Shown here piece after piece: positions 48,926 through 58,109 of a DNA stretch of 64,000 bases. Below the pieces are notes generated by a model. The model was not told where the DNA came from, did no database searches, and saw nothing but the letters and a program-made list of their open reading frames with translations. Every line of letters begins with the position of its first letter. Position 1 is the first letter of the stretch. This DNA is from Nostoc sp. FACHB-973 (GTDB taxonomy: Bacteria > Cyanobacteriota > Cyanobacteriia > Cyanobacteriales > Nostocaceae). The stretch lies in assembly GCF_014698115.1 (NCBI RefSeq), contig NZ_JACJSJ010000022.1, positions 33,656-97,655 of the forward strand, read 5' to 3'. The position numbers were made by a program, and so were the translations under genes.

Positions 48926-49660
48926 CTAAAGCATTTTTTCTAAGAACTGCTTGGCGCGATCGCATTTAGGATTCTGGAAAAACTCACTCGGAGCAGTATC
49001 TTCTGCTAAAGTTCCCCGATCGAGGAACATAATTCGATTGGCGACTTCCCTCGCAAAACCCATCTCGTGGGTAACAATGGCCATTGTCATTCCAGATAAG
49101 GCTAAAGCTTTCATCACCTCTAGCACATCTTTTACCATTTCTGGATCTAAAGCAGAGGTGGGTTCATCAAACAATATCATCTCTGGTTCCATTGCTAATG
49201 CACGGGCGATCGCTACCCGCTGTTTCTGTCCCCCGGATAGCTTGGACGGATAAACATCAGCTTTTGGCTCTAAACCTACCTTTGCCAGCAATTCTAAACC
49301 ATGTTTCTCTGCTTTTTGCTTATCTATTTTTTTCACTTTGATGGGTGCGTAAGTGACATTTTGCAGCACCGTCATGTGAGGAAACAAATTAAAATGTTGA
49401 AATACCATCACTAAATGTTGACGAACTTTAGCGATATTTGCTTTAGGATTAGTGATTTCTTGCTCTTGAAAATAAACTCTTCCTCTAGTCGGTTGTTCTA
49501 GCAAATTCATGCATCGCAAAAAGGTAGACTTCCCGGAACCAGAAGGGCCTAATATGGCAACCACTTCGCCTTGATATATCTCGGTGGAAATATCTTTGAG
49601 TACATCGAGTTGACCAAAGGATTTACACAAAAATTCCGTGCGAATTACTGCATTACTCAC
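48926..49660 (-). CDS. bgtA: Amino-acid ABC transporter ATP-binding protein, BgtA-like
   Basis: 244 aa. Walker A GPSGSGKST, signature LSGGQKQRVAIARAL, Walker B ILFDEPTSALDPE, H-loop VTHEMG: a polar-amino-acid (GlnQ-type) ATPase. It overlaps the end of the fused permease gene by 8 bases, so the two are coupled. By analogy with cyanobacterial BgtAB it energises uptake of basic amino acids and glutamine. Confidence 0.85.
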   Translation of the reverse strand: MSNAVIRTEFLCKSFGQLDVLKDISTEIYQGEVVAILGPSGSGKSTFLRCMNLLEQPTRGRVYFQEQEITNPKANIAKVRQHLVMVFQHFNLFPHMTVLQNVTYAPIKVKKIDKQKAEKHGLELLAKVGLEPKADVYPSKLSGGQKQRVAIARALAMEPEMILFDEPTSALDPEMVKDVLEVMKALALSGMTMAIVTHEMGFAREVANRIMFLDRGTLAEDTAPSEFFQNPKCDRAKQFLEKML

Positions 49661-51143
49661 TTTGCCGTAATCTCCTTTCTAAAGTGGATGCGCCGAAGGT
49701 CAGACCCATGACCAAAACATAATAAATTAATCCTGCAAATAGCAAGGGTTCAAAATAAATATATTTATTTGCACCGACGATTTGGGCACTGCGTAATATT
49801 TCTACGACACCAATTGTTGACACCAAGGCGGAATCTTTCAGCAATCCAATAGTTTCATTTACTAATGCAGGCAGAATGTTCTTCAAGGCTTGGGGCATAA
49901 TCACATCCCACATCATCAACCAATAAGGAACACCCATAGACATGGCCGCTTCAGTTTGTCCTTTATCTACAGCTTGAATTCCACCTCTGATGGTTTCCGA
50001 CATATAAGCCCCAGAATTCAGGGTAAAAGTTAGCACCCCTGCCTCCAATGCCGAAATGTCATAACCTGTAAGTTGGGGTGTCGCATAGTAAACCAACGCC
50101 AGTTGTAGCAGCAAAGGTGTGCCTCGGAAGATTGAGGTATAAGCGTTTGCAACCCAGGTAAGGGGCTTGATGCCGATAATTTTTGCTAGAGAAAGTATTG
50201 TTCCCCAGATTAAACCCAGTGTGACAGATAATAGGGTAAACAACAAAGTTAAAGGGATTCCCCGCAGAATAAAGGGAATATCTGGCAAGATTCTGGTGAA
50301 GTCGAGATTTAATCCGGTTTTGGCAGGAGTCGAGGATGTAGAATCGGCGATAATGTTCTGGGAAAACCACTTATTGACTAGTTGATTTAATGTGCCATCG
50401 TCCTTTATTTGTTGCAGGACTTTGTTAAAAGGTGCGACTAAAGTAGAATTTTTAGGAAATGCGATCGCCGATCCACTTGCTTCTTCTGAAGGAATAACAT
50501 TAAATTCTAAATCTGGGTTAGCTTGAGCAAATCCTTTCGCCACAGTATCCTCAACAATTGCCGCATCAATTCGCCGAGATTTGATTTCTTGAACTACTTC
50601 CGGAACTTTGTTGAGTTGCTTTAGCTGAACGCCCGCAACTTTTTGGGCAATTTTTTTAGCATTTTGCTCCTGTATGGTTCCTAGTTGTACCCCAACTTTT
50701 TTTCCCGATAAGTCTTGTGGCTGCTTGAGATTACTACCCTTGGCAGCGACAATCGTATCTTTGGCTTCATAATAAATAATGGAAAAGTCAACATTTTTCT
50801 GACGTTCTGGAGTTGGAGTCATCCCTGCCATTACAAAGTCTGCTCGATTTGCTTGGAGTGCAGGAATTAAGCCATTAAAATCGGATTCCATGATTTGTAA
50901 TTTAAACCCTAGTTTTTCAGCAAGGGTTTTGGCAATATCTATATCAAAGCCAACGATTTTACTTTCACCTGTTTTAGTATCATAAAACTCGTAAGGCGGA
51001 TAATCTGGTGAAGTAATCATCGTTAGCGCGTCTTTCTCTAAAGATGAAGCAGCTTTGAGAGAATCGCTATGTCCTGCGATGATGTTGATTACTGCTATTA
51101 CTACAAGCAATATCGTTAATAGCCATACTTTTGTTTTTTTCAT
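49653..51143 (-). CDS. bgtB: Fused substrate-binding/permease protein, BgtB-like
   Basis: 496 aa. Signal sequence, then a periplasmic binding domain (residues about 40-265: PPYEFYDTKTGESKIVGFDI, FVMAGMTPTPERQKNVDFSI). The permease domain is about 280-490 with EAAMSMGVPYWLMMWDVIMP as the ATPase-coupling loop. Fusion of the two functions is the cyanobacterial BgtB arrangement. Located downstream of aroG on the same strand. Import of aromatic or basic amino acids cannot be decided from sequence. Confidence 0.85.
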   Translation of the reverse strand: MKKTKVWLLTILLVVIAVINIIAGHSDSLKAASSLEKDALTMITSPDYPPYEFYDTKTGESKIVGFDIDIAKTLAEKLGFKLQIMESDFNGLIPALQANRADFVMAGMTPTPERQKNVDFSIIYYEAKDTIVAAKGSNLKQPQDLSGKKVGVQLGTIQEQNAKKIAQKVAGVQLKQLNKVPEVVQEIKSRRIDAAIVEDTVAKGFAQANPDLEFNVIPSEEASGSAIAFPKNSTLVAPFNKVLQQIKDDGTLNQLVNKWFSQNIIADSTSSTPAKTGLNLDFTRILPDIPFILRGIPLTLLFTLLSVTLGLIWGTILSLAKIIGIKPLTWVANAYTSIFRGTPLLLQLALVYYATPQLTGYDISALEAGVLTFTLNSGAYMSETIRGGIQAVDKGQTEAAMSMGVPYWLMMWDVIMPQALKNILPALVNETIGLLKDSALVSTIGVVEILRSAQIVGANKYIYFEPLLFAGLIYYVLVMGLTFGASTLERRLRQSE

Positions 51144-51167
51144 GGAGTTGAGAATTTAGTCTTGCCA

Positions 51168-51248
51168 TGCCAGTAGGGTGCGTTATGCCAAAGGCTAACG
51201 CACCACACAAAGGTTAGGGTGCGTTAGGCTACGCCGTAACACACCCTA
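51168..51248. repeat. GTAGGGTGCGTTA-type palindrome between aroG and bgtB
   Basis: Arms GGGTGCGTTATGCC and GGCTAACGCACC, then a second partly matching unit with TAACACACCCTA. The same type stands at 4664-4743. Confidence 0.7.
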
Positions 51249-51279
51249 TATACTACTTAGATTTTTTCAGAAATCAAAT

Positions 51280-52392
51280 CTAGGGTCTATCGGCTTTGAG
51301 AGTTCTGGCGGCGAAGAGAAGATGGCTTTCACTAATGCTATCAAATGGAGATGTTGGCCAGCGATCGACTACTTTACCTAGAACTGACATTTCTTGAACC
51401 AAGCGGTCAAACTTTTCAGGGGTGAGAGACTGGGGTCCATCAGATAAAGCTTTGGCTGGATTGGGGTGAACTTCAATCATTAAGGCATCTGTACCAGCGG
51501 CGATCGCAGCCATTGCCATCGGTGGAACATATTCGGATCTACCCGTACCGTGACTGGGATCAATCATGATTGGTAGATGGGTGAGCGATCGCAACACCGG
51601 AATCACCGATAGATCTAAAGTATTGCGGGCATATTTGCCATCAAAGGTTCTAATTCCCCGTTCACAAAGAATCACATTTGAATTTCCTGATGCCAAAATA
51701 TATTCTGCCGCCATCAGCCATTCGTCAATTGTGGCAGACATTCCCCGCTTCAGCAGCACTGGCTTATCTTGAGCGCCTACTTTTTTCAGCAGCGAGAAAT
51801 TGTGCATATTCCTAGCTCCGATTTGGATTACGTCAGCTACCCCCGCCACTGCTGGTAAATCCGCAGCATCCATCAGTTCTGTAATAATGCCCAAACCCGT
51901 AGCTTCACGAGCTGCTGCTAATAAATCTAAGGCGCTTTCACCATATCCTTGAAAAGCATAAGGTGAAGTGCGGGGTTTGTAGGCTCCACCACGCAAAAAC
52001 TTTGCTCCTGCGGCTTTTACTCGTTTAGCCGTTTCCACAATCATCGCTTCATTTTCAACGGAACAAGGGCCAGCTACCACTACGATGGGATGATGTTCTC
52101 CAAAATAGACATCACCGTTAGGCGTGGATACAACAACCTCACTGGCTTCTCCATTTCTGAATTCCCGACTAACCCGCTTGAAAGGTTGTTGCACTCGTAA
52201 CACTTGCTCAATCCAAGGGCTGGTTTCCTGGATTTGCAATTTATCGATGGTAGAAGTATCACCAATTATTCCCAGCACAGCTTTATGAGTGCCGATGCTT
52301 TTTTCTACTGTGACTTTCCAAATCTCACTCAGTTCTTGGCTGATGCGAGTGATTTCCTCAACGGGCGTACCGCTTTTAAGTACTATAATCAT
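51280..52392 (-). CDS. aroG: 3-deoxy-7-phosphoheptulonate (DAHP) synthase
   Basis: 370 aa, AroF/AroG type with an N-terminal ACT-like extension (MIIVLKSGTPVEEITRI). Catalytic barrel motifs: VAGPCSVEN, FLRGGAYKPRTSPYAFQG, LLKRGMSATIDEWL, DPSHGTGR. It condenses PEP and erythrose-4-phosphate, the entry of the shikimate pathway. As the last gene of the leftward tyrA-aroB-trp set, it is likely the copy that feeds scytonemin precursors, with a separate housekeeping enzyme elsewhere. Confidence 0.93.
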   Translation of the reverse strand: MIIVLKSGTPVEEITRISQELSEIWKVTVEKSIGTHKAVLGIIGDTSTIDKLQIQETSPWIEQVLRVQQPFKRVSREFRNGEASEVVVSTPNGDVYFGEHHPIVVVAGPCSVENEAMIVETAKRVKAAGAKFLRGGAYKPRTSPYAFQGYGESALDLLAAAREATGLGIITELMDAADLPAVAGVADVIQIGARNMHNFSLLKKVGAQDKPVLLKRGMSATIDEWLMAAEYILASGNSNVILCERGIRTFDGKYARNTLDLSVIPVLRSLTHLPIMIDPSHGTGRSEYVPPMAMAAIAAGTDALMIEVHPNPAKALSDGPQSLTPEKFDRLVQEMSVLGKVVDRWPTSPFDSISESHLLFAARTLKADRP

Positions 52393-52884
52393 CTGTTTTT
52401 CCTTCGGTATAATTTTGGGTGAACATCACGACTCGTGTCCAAACCTCTAAGACAAGCAGGGAGAGGCTTAAAAACTTGATTTTTTGTTACTCCTCTCACT
52501 TGCAAGCAGCTACAGTGTGTAGGCAAGTTTTTTAGAGGTGCTGCGTAAGAGGATGTTTGAAAAGTCCTCTTGTCGGTAGCAAAACGTTTTTGATCCCCCC
52601 TAGCCCCCCTTAAAAAGGGGGGAACTGGAATCAAAGTCCCCCTTTTTAAGGGGGATTTAGGGGGATCAATAAGTGTCTAAAATCACAGCCAACCACTTTT
52701 CAAACATCCTCTAAGTTAGGGTGAGTTAATTGTTGTCAGTCAATGCATCAAAGGTGCAGGTCGATGCATCAAAGGTGCAGGTCGATGCATTAAAGGTGCA
52801 GGTCGATGCATTAAAGGCAGGTCAAGAAACTTGTGTCCACACCGTAGCTTTGTAGGAGAGAAAGGCTGGGTGGAAGAGGTTTGT
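52393..52884. mobile_element. Intergenic region with a 165-bp MITE and 21-base repeats (locus 3)
   Basis: 52548-52712 is bounded by AGAGGATGTTTGAAAAGT and its perfect complement ACTTTTCAAACATCCTCT. Inside are C- and G-rich arms (CCCCCCTTAAAAAGGGGGG). 52742-52817 has about three and a half copies of the 21-base unit GGTGCAGGTCGATGCATCAAA, followed by AACTTGTGTCCACACCGTAGC, the tail seen at 21.7 kb. Confidence 0.85.
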
Positions 52885-54006
52885 CTAGCGCAAAAATTGT
52901 GCAAGTTGTTCTAACTTTTTCCAAGCGGCACCGCTTTGCAGAATTTTTTTAGCAAGGGCAATACCTTTGACACAACCTGCTAAAACATCAGTTTCTCCAT
53001 CAATGGCTTCCCCAACTTGCAATGCTAGTGCTGTATTTAAAGCGACTACATCCTGCTGCGCTTGAGTGCCTTTACCTTGCAAAACTGCCTGCAAGATTTC
53101 GGTATTTTCTTGGACATCTCCACCCCGCAATGCTGTAGTCGGTGCAAAACTCAAACCCAGTTCTTGAGGATTAAGTGTTAGAGAACGGACTTTTTTATCT
53201 TGGAGTACAGCCAAGTCAGTGACATCAGCTAAACCAGCCTCGTCTAAACCTTCGCGTCCGTGGAGGGCGATCGCTTGCTGACATCCCAGTTGAGATAAAG
53301 CTTGAGCAATTTCCTCTAATAAAAGCGGGTCATTCACACCAATAATTTGCCCTGTTGGTCGCATAGGATTTACTAAAGGGCCGAGCAAATTAAAAACAGT
53401 CCGCACTTTCAAAGTTTTTCGCAAAGTAGCAACTGCTTTAAGTGCAGGATGCCAGCCTGGAGCAAACAAAAAGGTGATTCCCACTTCACCCACTGCGGCT
53501 TGTACTTTTTCAGGACTAGCATTCAGATTGATACCCAAAGCTTCTAACACATCAGCCGAACCAGCCTTGCTAGATGCAGAACGATTGCCATGCTTAGCAA
53601 CCTTTACCCCCGCCGCTGCGGCAACAAAAGCGACAGCAGTAGAAATATTAAAAGTTGAAGCGCCATCTCCCCCAGTTCCACAGGTGTCAATTAGGGGGGT
53701 TGGGGATTGGTTACTGGGTACTGGGGACTGGGAAAACTCTTGCCCAGTCCCTAGCCTTTGGGATTGTAAAACGCTGGCCATGCCGACTAATTCTTGGGCA
53801 GATACGCCTTTAGCTTGAATTGCGGCTAAGATTGCTCCTGATAAAACATGGGGAATGGCATCTGTGAGCCAACCCTGCATGAGATCCGCAGCTTGGGAAA
53901 CTGTTAGCGATTGGCGATTCAGCAACTGTTGTAATAAAGCTGGCCAGTTGTAGAATTCAGGAGTGACGGCGATGTTGTCGGGTGGAATTTGAGTTACAGC
54001 TATCAT
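52885..54006 (-). CDS. trpD: Anthranilate phosphoribosyltransferase with a repeat-derived insertion
   Basis: 373 aa from ATG 54006. Motifs: [60 protein letters not shown]. It adds a phosphoribosyl group to anthranilate. Just before the CGTGGDG loop, 53694-53756 encodes [20 protein letters not shown], whose DNA is a copy of intergenic STRR sequence (GGGGATTGG, TACTGGGGACTGGG), read in frame. The extra 20 or so residues should form a surface loop. Part of the leftward scytonemin-type supply operon. Confidence 0.92.
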   Translation of the reverse strand: MIAVTQIPPDNIAVTPEFYNWPALLQQLLNRQSLTVSQAADLMQGWLTDAIPHVLSGAILAAIQAKGVSAQELVGMASVLQSQRLGTGQEFSQSPVPSNQSPTPLIDTCGTGGDGASTFNISTAVAFVAAAAGVKVAKHGNRSASSKAGSADVLEALGINLNASPEKVQAAVGEVGITFLFAPGWHPALKAVATLRKTLKVRTVFNLLGPLVNPMRPTGQIIGVNDPLLLEEIAQALSQLGCQQAIALHGREGLDEAGLADVTDLAVLQDKKVRSLTLNPQELGLSFAPTTALRGGDVQENTEILQAVLQGKGTQAQQDVVALNTALALQVGEAIDGETDVLAGCVKGIALAKKILQSGAAWKKLEQLAQFLR

Positions 54007-54121
54007 ATTTTTTATTGGGCATTGGGCATGGGACATGGGGCATTGAGAGTGAGGAGTTAAGAGTTATTCTTCCCCTGCCTCCCCTGCTCCCCCTGCTCCC
54101 TCATCTTCCCTAAACAGAAAA

Positions 54122-55351
54122 TTAAGGAATAAGCACTTTGGCGACGGTTTGCACGTCTTTGTCGCCTCTGCCAGAACAATTGATGACGATGCGGGGACTG
54201 CCTGTAAGCTGGGGACAAAGGGTTTCTAAATAGGCGATCGCATGAGCAGTTTCTAAGGCGGGAATAATTCCTTCTAGTTGTGAAAGTCTTTGAAATGCTT
54301 CTAGTGCTTGTTTATCGGTAACGCTGTAATATTCGGCGCGTCCAAGATCCTTTAAATAACTATGCTCAGGGCCAACACCCGGATAATCTAACCCTGCACT
54401 AATTGAATGGGCTTCAATTACTTGACCATCATCATCTTGCAGTAAATAGCTCATTGCACCGTGCAATACACCTATTTTTCCTTTTGTCAAGGTGGCAGCG
54501 TGTTTTTGAGTGTTTACACCTTCGCCCGCCGCCTCGACTCCAATTAGGCGTACAGAAAATTCAGGCAAAAACTCATGAAAAAGTCCGATGGCGTTGGAAC
54601 CTCCACCCACGCAAGCCAGTAAAATATCTGGTAGTCCTCCCCATTTTTCCTGACATTGAGCGCGAGTTTCTTGTCCAATTACAGCATGAAAGTCACGCAC
54701 AATCATCGGGTAAGGATGAGGCCCAGCAACAGAACCCAGGATGTAATGGGTTGTTTCTACATTCGTCACCCAATCCCGAATTGCTTCGGAGGTTGCATCC
54801 TTGAGAGTTCCCGTACCTGCTTGGACTGGACGAACTTCTGCACCCATTAATTTCATGCGGAACACGTTGAGGGATTGGCGTTCCATATCGTGGATGCCCA
54901 TGTAAATCACACATTTCAAACCAAATCGCGCACACACAGTTGCAGTTGCTACGCCATGTTGCCCTGCGCCTGTCTCTGCAATAATCCGTTGTTTACCCAT
55001 GCGTTTGGCTAGCAGCACTTGAGCTAAAGCATTATTAATTTTGTGAGCGCCTGTGTGATTTAAATCTTCGCGCTTTAAATAAATTTGCGCTCCTGTGCCG
55101 TCTGGTCTGGCATAATTTGTTGTCAGGCGTTCGGCAAAGTATAATGGGCTGGGTCGTCCTACGTAGTCACGCAGTAGATTTTGCAGTTCGGCTTGGAAAC
55201 TTGGCTCGTTGCGATATTGATGAAATGCTGCTTCTAGTTCACTTAATGCAGGCATTAAGGTTTCGGGGACGTATTTACCGCCGAATTTTCCAAATCTGCC
55301 TAAGAAGTCTGGTTGTAGGGTTGCAGTTTTGATGTCTTGTGTGGTTACCAC
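54122..55351 (-). CDS. trpB: Tryptophan synthase beta chain
   Basis: 409 aa. PLP lysine in [20 protein letters not shown], phosphate loop [14 protein letters not shown]-terminal [10 protein letters not shown]. It makes tryptophan from indole and serine. In scytonemin clusters a dedicated trpB belongs to the same set as trpA, trpC, trpD and trpE. In this window no tyrosinase-type gene lies between trpA and trpB, where I recall one (tyrP) in Nostoc punctiforme. Confidence 0.95.
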   Translation of the reverse strand: MVTTQDIKTATLQPDFLGRFGKFGGKYVPETLMPALSELEAAFHQYRNEPSFQAELQNLLRDYVGRPSPLYFAERLTTNYARPDGTGAQIYLKREDLNHTGAHKINNALAQVLLAKRMGKQRIIAETGAGQHGVATATVCARFGLKCVIYMGIHDMERQSLNVFRMKLMGAEVRPVQAGTGTLKDATSEAIRDWVTNVETTHYILGSVAGPHPYPMIVRDFHAVIGQETRAQCQEKWGGLPDILLACVGGGSNAIGLFHEFLPEFSVRLIGVEAAGEGVNTQKHAATLTKGKIGVLHGAMSYLLQDDDGQVIEAHSISAGLDYPGVGPEHSYLKDLGRAEYYSVTDKQALEAFQRLSQLEGIIPALETAHAIAYLETLCPQLTGSPRIVINCSGRGDKDVQTVAKVLIP

Positions 55352-55384
55352 TGGTTAAATTCCTTTCAGTTTCAAATATTTTTA

Positions 55385-55664
55385 TCGAACAGAATTCAGG
55401 ACTCAGGAGTCAGAATTCAGCAATGTTTTCTGTATGACTGGTGGATAGCGGAGCGGTAGCGAGTATTCGATAGCGTAGCGGTAGCGAGTATTCGATAGCG
55501 TAGCGGTAGCGAGTATTCGATAGCGTAGCGGTAGCGAGTATTCGATAGCGTAGCGGTAGCGAGTATTCGAGCGTCGCGTCGCGTCGCGTCTTGATTCTGA
55601 CTTCTGAGTTCTGACTTCTGAATTCTGACTTCTGAATTCTGACTTCTGACTTCTGAATTCTTCT
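55385..55664. repeat. 25-base tandem repeat array and GAATTCTGACT repeats
   Basis: 55449-55570 contains five copies of GATAGCGTAGCGGTAGCGAG plus TATTC, a 25-base unit. It ends in three GCGTCGC units. 55588-55664 and 55390-55420 are CTGACTTCTGAATT repeats. The block fills the trpA-trpB gap. Confidence 0.9.
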
Positions 55665-56492
55665 TCAATTTGCTGAACCAATTTGTTGCAGGGATGCTGG
55701 GGTGATTATTGCTTTGAGTTCTCGACAAAGTTGTGCAACGGCTTCTAGTCGTTGAATTGGGGGACTTTCAGCTAGGCGTTTGACAAAGGCACTACCAACA
55801 ATTACTGCATCTGCTCCCCATTCTTTGACTTGATGCGCTTGTTCTGGTGTTGAGATGCCAAAACCAACGCCGATGGGTTTATCGGTGACGCTTCGCAAAT
55901 CTGTAATGATATGCTTTACGCGGTTTTGGAGTTGAGAACGTATGCCTGTAGTGCCTGTAACGCTCACAAGGTAGATAAAACCCTGAGATTGATTGGCGAT
56001 CGCTGCAATTCTATCTTGAGAACTGGTGGGAGCTACGAGTAAAATTACTTCAATTCCAAAAGAGGCAGCAGTTTGGATTAATTCTGCTGCTTCTTCTAAG
56101 GGTAAGTCTGGCACTACCAAGCCTTGCACCCCAGCAACGGCAATTTGCGCCAAAAATGATTTAATACCCCGGTGCAAAATGGGATTGTAGTAAGTAAATA
56201 GAATTATCGGCGCTTTTAAGCTAGGAATCACTATATGCAACATCTCTAGCACTTGCTCTAATTTCGTGCCTTTTTGTAAGGCGCGAGTTGCTGCTGCTTG
56301 AATCACAGGCCCATCTGCCAAAGGATCTGAGTAAGGAATGCCCAACTCAATAAAGTCAGCACCATTGCGATCTAAAATACGTAAAGCTTCGGCAGTGGTT
56401 TCTAAGTTAGGATCGCCCGCTGTGATAAAAGGGATTAAAGCACACTCTTGGCGATCGCGTAAAGTTTGAAAGTCAGCGGAGATAGAATTCAT
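55665..56492 (-). CDS. trpA: Tryptophan synthase alpha chain
   Basis: 275 aa. [55 protein letters not shown] and [15 protein letters not shown]. It cleaves indoleglycerol phosphate to indole, which the beta chain uses. The order trpC-trpA-trpB-trpD is contiguous here except for repeat arrays in the gaps. Confidence 0.95.
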   Translation of the reverse strand: MNSISADFQTLRDRQECALIPFITAGDPNLETTAEALRILDRNGADFIELGIPYSDPLADGPVIQAAATRALQKGTKLEQVLEMLHIVIPSLKAPIILFTYYNPILHRGIKSFLAQIAVAGVQGLVVPDLPLEEAAELIQTAASFGIEVILLVAPTSSQDRIAAIANQSQGFIYLVSVTGTTGIRSQLQNRVKHIITDLRSVTDKPIGVGFGISTPEQAHQVKEWGADAVIVGSAFVKRLAESPPIQRLEAVAQLCRELKAIITPASLQQIGSAN

Positions 56493-56579
56493 CTTGAAAA
56501 ATAGTTAATGATTGGTTAATAGTTCTGGAGTAATCCACAATTAGCAATTAGCGATACCTACGCTAAAATTTTTGTTGTC

Positions 56580-56890
56580 GAGTCTTTAATACTCGGCGAC
56601 GAGTCTTTGATACTCGGCGACGAGTCTTTGATACTCGTGGACGAGTCTTTGATACTCGGCGACGAGTCTTTGATACTCGTGGACGAGTCTTTGATACTCG
56701 GCGACGAGTCTTTGATATTCGGCGACGAGTCTTTGATATTCGGCGACGAGTCTTTGATACTCGGCGACGAGTCTTTGATACTCGTGAACGAGTCTTTGAT
56801 ATTCGGCGACGAGTCTTTGATACTCGTAGACGAGTCTTTGATATTCGTGAACGAGTCTTTGATACTCGTGAACGAGTCTTTTAACTCCGT
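56580..56890. repeat. 21-base self-complementary tandem repeats between trpA and trpC
   Basis: About 15 copies of GACGAGTCTTTGATACTCGG with variants (GTGGAC, GTGAAC, ATATTC). Each unit contains GAGT...ACTC, so neighbouring units can form multiple small hairpins. Frames stay open on both strands (heptad YQRLVAE on the minus strand); no sign of a real gene. The flanks up to trpA (56493-56579) and trpC (56891-56925) hold nothing else. Confidence 0.9.
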
Positions 56891-56925
56891 TAATGACTCT
56901 TTGAACTCTATTTTTTAGGCTTCCC

Positions 56926-57756
56926 TCAAGACTCAGCACTCAAAAGACTACGCACAGCTTGTTCCACATCGCTTTGTTTCAGTAAAGATTCTCCTACCAA
57001 AACTGCACGGACACCAGCTTCAGCGACAAGAGATAAATCGGCAGGTGTATACAGTCCAGATTCGCTGACGACGGTGATATCTAAGCTTTGTAAATATTGT
57101 TGACGCTGTGTTAAAAGTTGCTGTGTTATTCCTAAATCAACTGTAAAATCTTCTAAGTTACGATTGTTAATTCCTACTAAACGTAAGTCGTCAAGCTTTA
57201 GCACTCGATCCAGTTCAGCCAAGGTATGAACTTCCACCAGTGCATTCATACCCAATTCGTGAATCACTCGCAGAAAGTCTTGGAGTTCTTGGTCTGATAA
57301 AATAGCGGCAATTAACAAGACTGCATCTGCACCGGCTGTCCATGCTAAATAAATTTGATAGGGGTCAATGATGAACTCCTTGCACAGTAGAGGTAATGAT
57401 ATATGCTGACGCACAGCACGCAGATTATCAAAACTGCCTTGGAAGAACTTTTGGTCAGTAAGGACTGATAGACAAGCTGCACCACCTCGTTCATAAGCTT
57501 GAGCGATCGCTACTGGGTCAAAATCTGCTCGAATAATCCCACGGCTAGGTGATGCTTTTTTTACTTCAGCAATTAAGCTCGGTCGGTTGGGATTTTCTTG
57601 CAAAGCACTCAAGAAATTTCGTACAGTCGGAGCCACAATTAACTGTTGCTGCAAAGAAGCTAAAGGTAGTTCTTGCTGCATTCGTGCAACTTCTTGCTTT
57701 TTATGCAACACAATCTCTTCAAGAATGTGACGGGGACGGGTAATTTGCTTAATCAT
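56926..57756 (-). CDS. trpC: Indole-3-glycerol phosphate synthase
   Basis: 276 aa from ATG 57756. [71 protein letters not shown]-barrel enzyme of tryptophan synthesis. In the scytonemin route the trp product and p-hydroxyphenylpyruvate are condensed by ScyA/ScyB/ScyC, whose genes would lie beyond the right edge. Alternative longer start is repeat-derived. Confidence 0.93.
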   Translation of the reverse strand: MIKQITRPRHILEEIVLHKKQEVARMQQELPLASLQQQLIVAPTVRNFLSALQENPNRPSLIAEVKKASPSRGIIRADFDPVAIAQAYERGGAACLSVLTDQKFFQGSFDNLRAVRQHISLPLLCKEFIIDPYQIYLAWTAGADAVLLIAAILSDQELQDFLRVIHELGMNALVEVHTLAELDRVLKLDDLRLVGINNRNLEDFTVDLGITQQLLTQRQQYLQSLDITVVSESGLYTPADLSLVAEAGVRAVLVGESLLKQSDVEQAVRSLLSAES

Positions 57757-58109
57757 AAAATGCTTGAGGGAGTGGGGAGGTGGGGGGAAAAACAACTAAT
57801 GACAAAATAATTTGTAATTCGTAATTCGTAATTCGTAATTAAATCAATACGGTTCAGTTAAAGCTAAAACTCTTGGTCAAAGTCAATTTTTTGAACGTAG
57901 ACGCAAAGCGGCTTGCCGCAGGCTACCGCATTCGCGTAGCGTCTCGTCAGAGAAGGACACAAAGAGAAGAAACAAAGGCTTAACTGAACTGTATTGGTAA
58001 TTAAATAGGTACAGAGCATTCTTGTTCGTCAATGGAAACAAAACAACGCGTAGTATCATTATTTCAAGCCGCCGACTTCAGTTGTGGGGTAACAATTACG
58101 AATTACGAA
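57757..58109. mobile_element. Intergenic region with MITE of the AATACGG family, copy 2
   Basis: 57846-57995 has ends AATACGGTTCAGTTAA and TTAACTGAACTGTATT and a middle with GTAGACGCAAAGCGGC and GCGTAGCGTCTC arms. AATTCGT/AATTACG repeats border it on both sides (57812-57840 and 58096-58127). Confidence 0.8.

Noticed and set aside
55403..55728. Arginine/tyrosine-rich minus-strand frames between trpA and trpB
   Set aside because: They come from the 25-base repeats, reading the same sequence in successive frames.
56580..56890. CRISPR array between trpA and trpC
   Set aside because: Units are directly tandem with no unique spacers and there are no cas genes.
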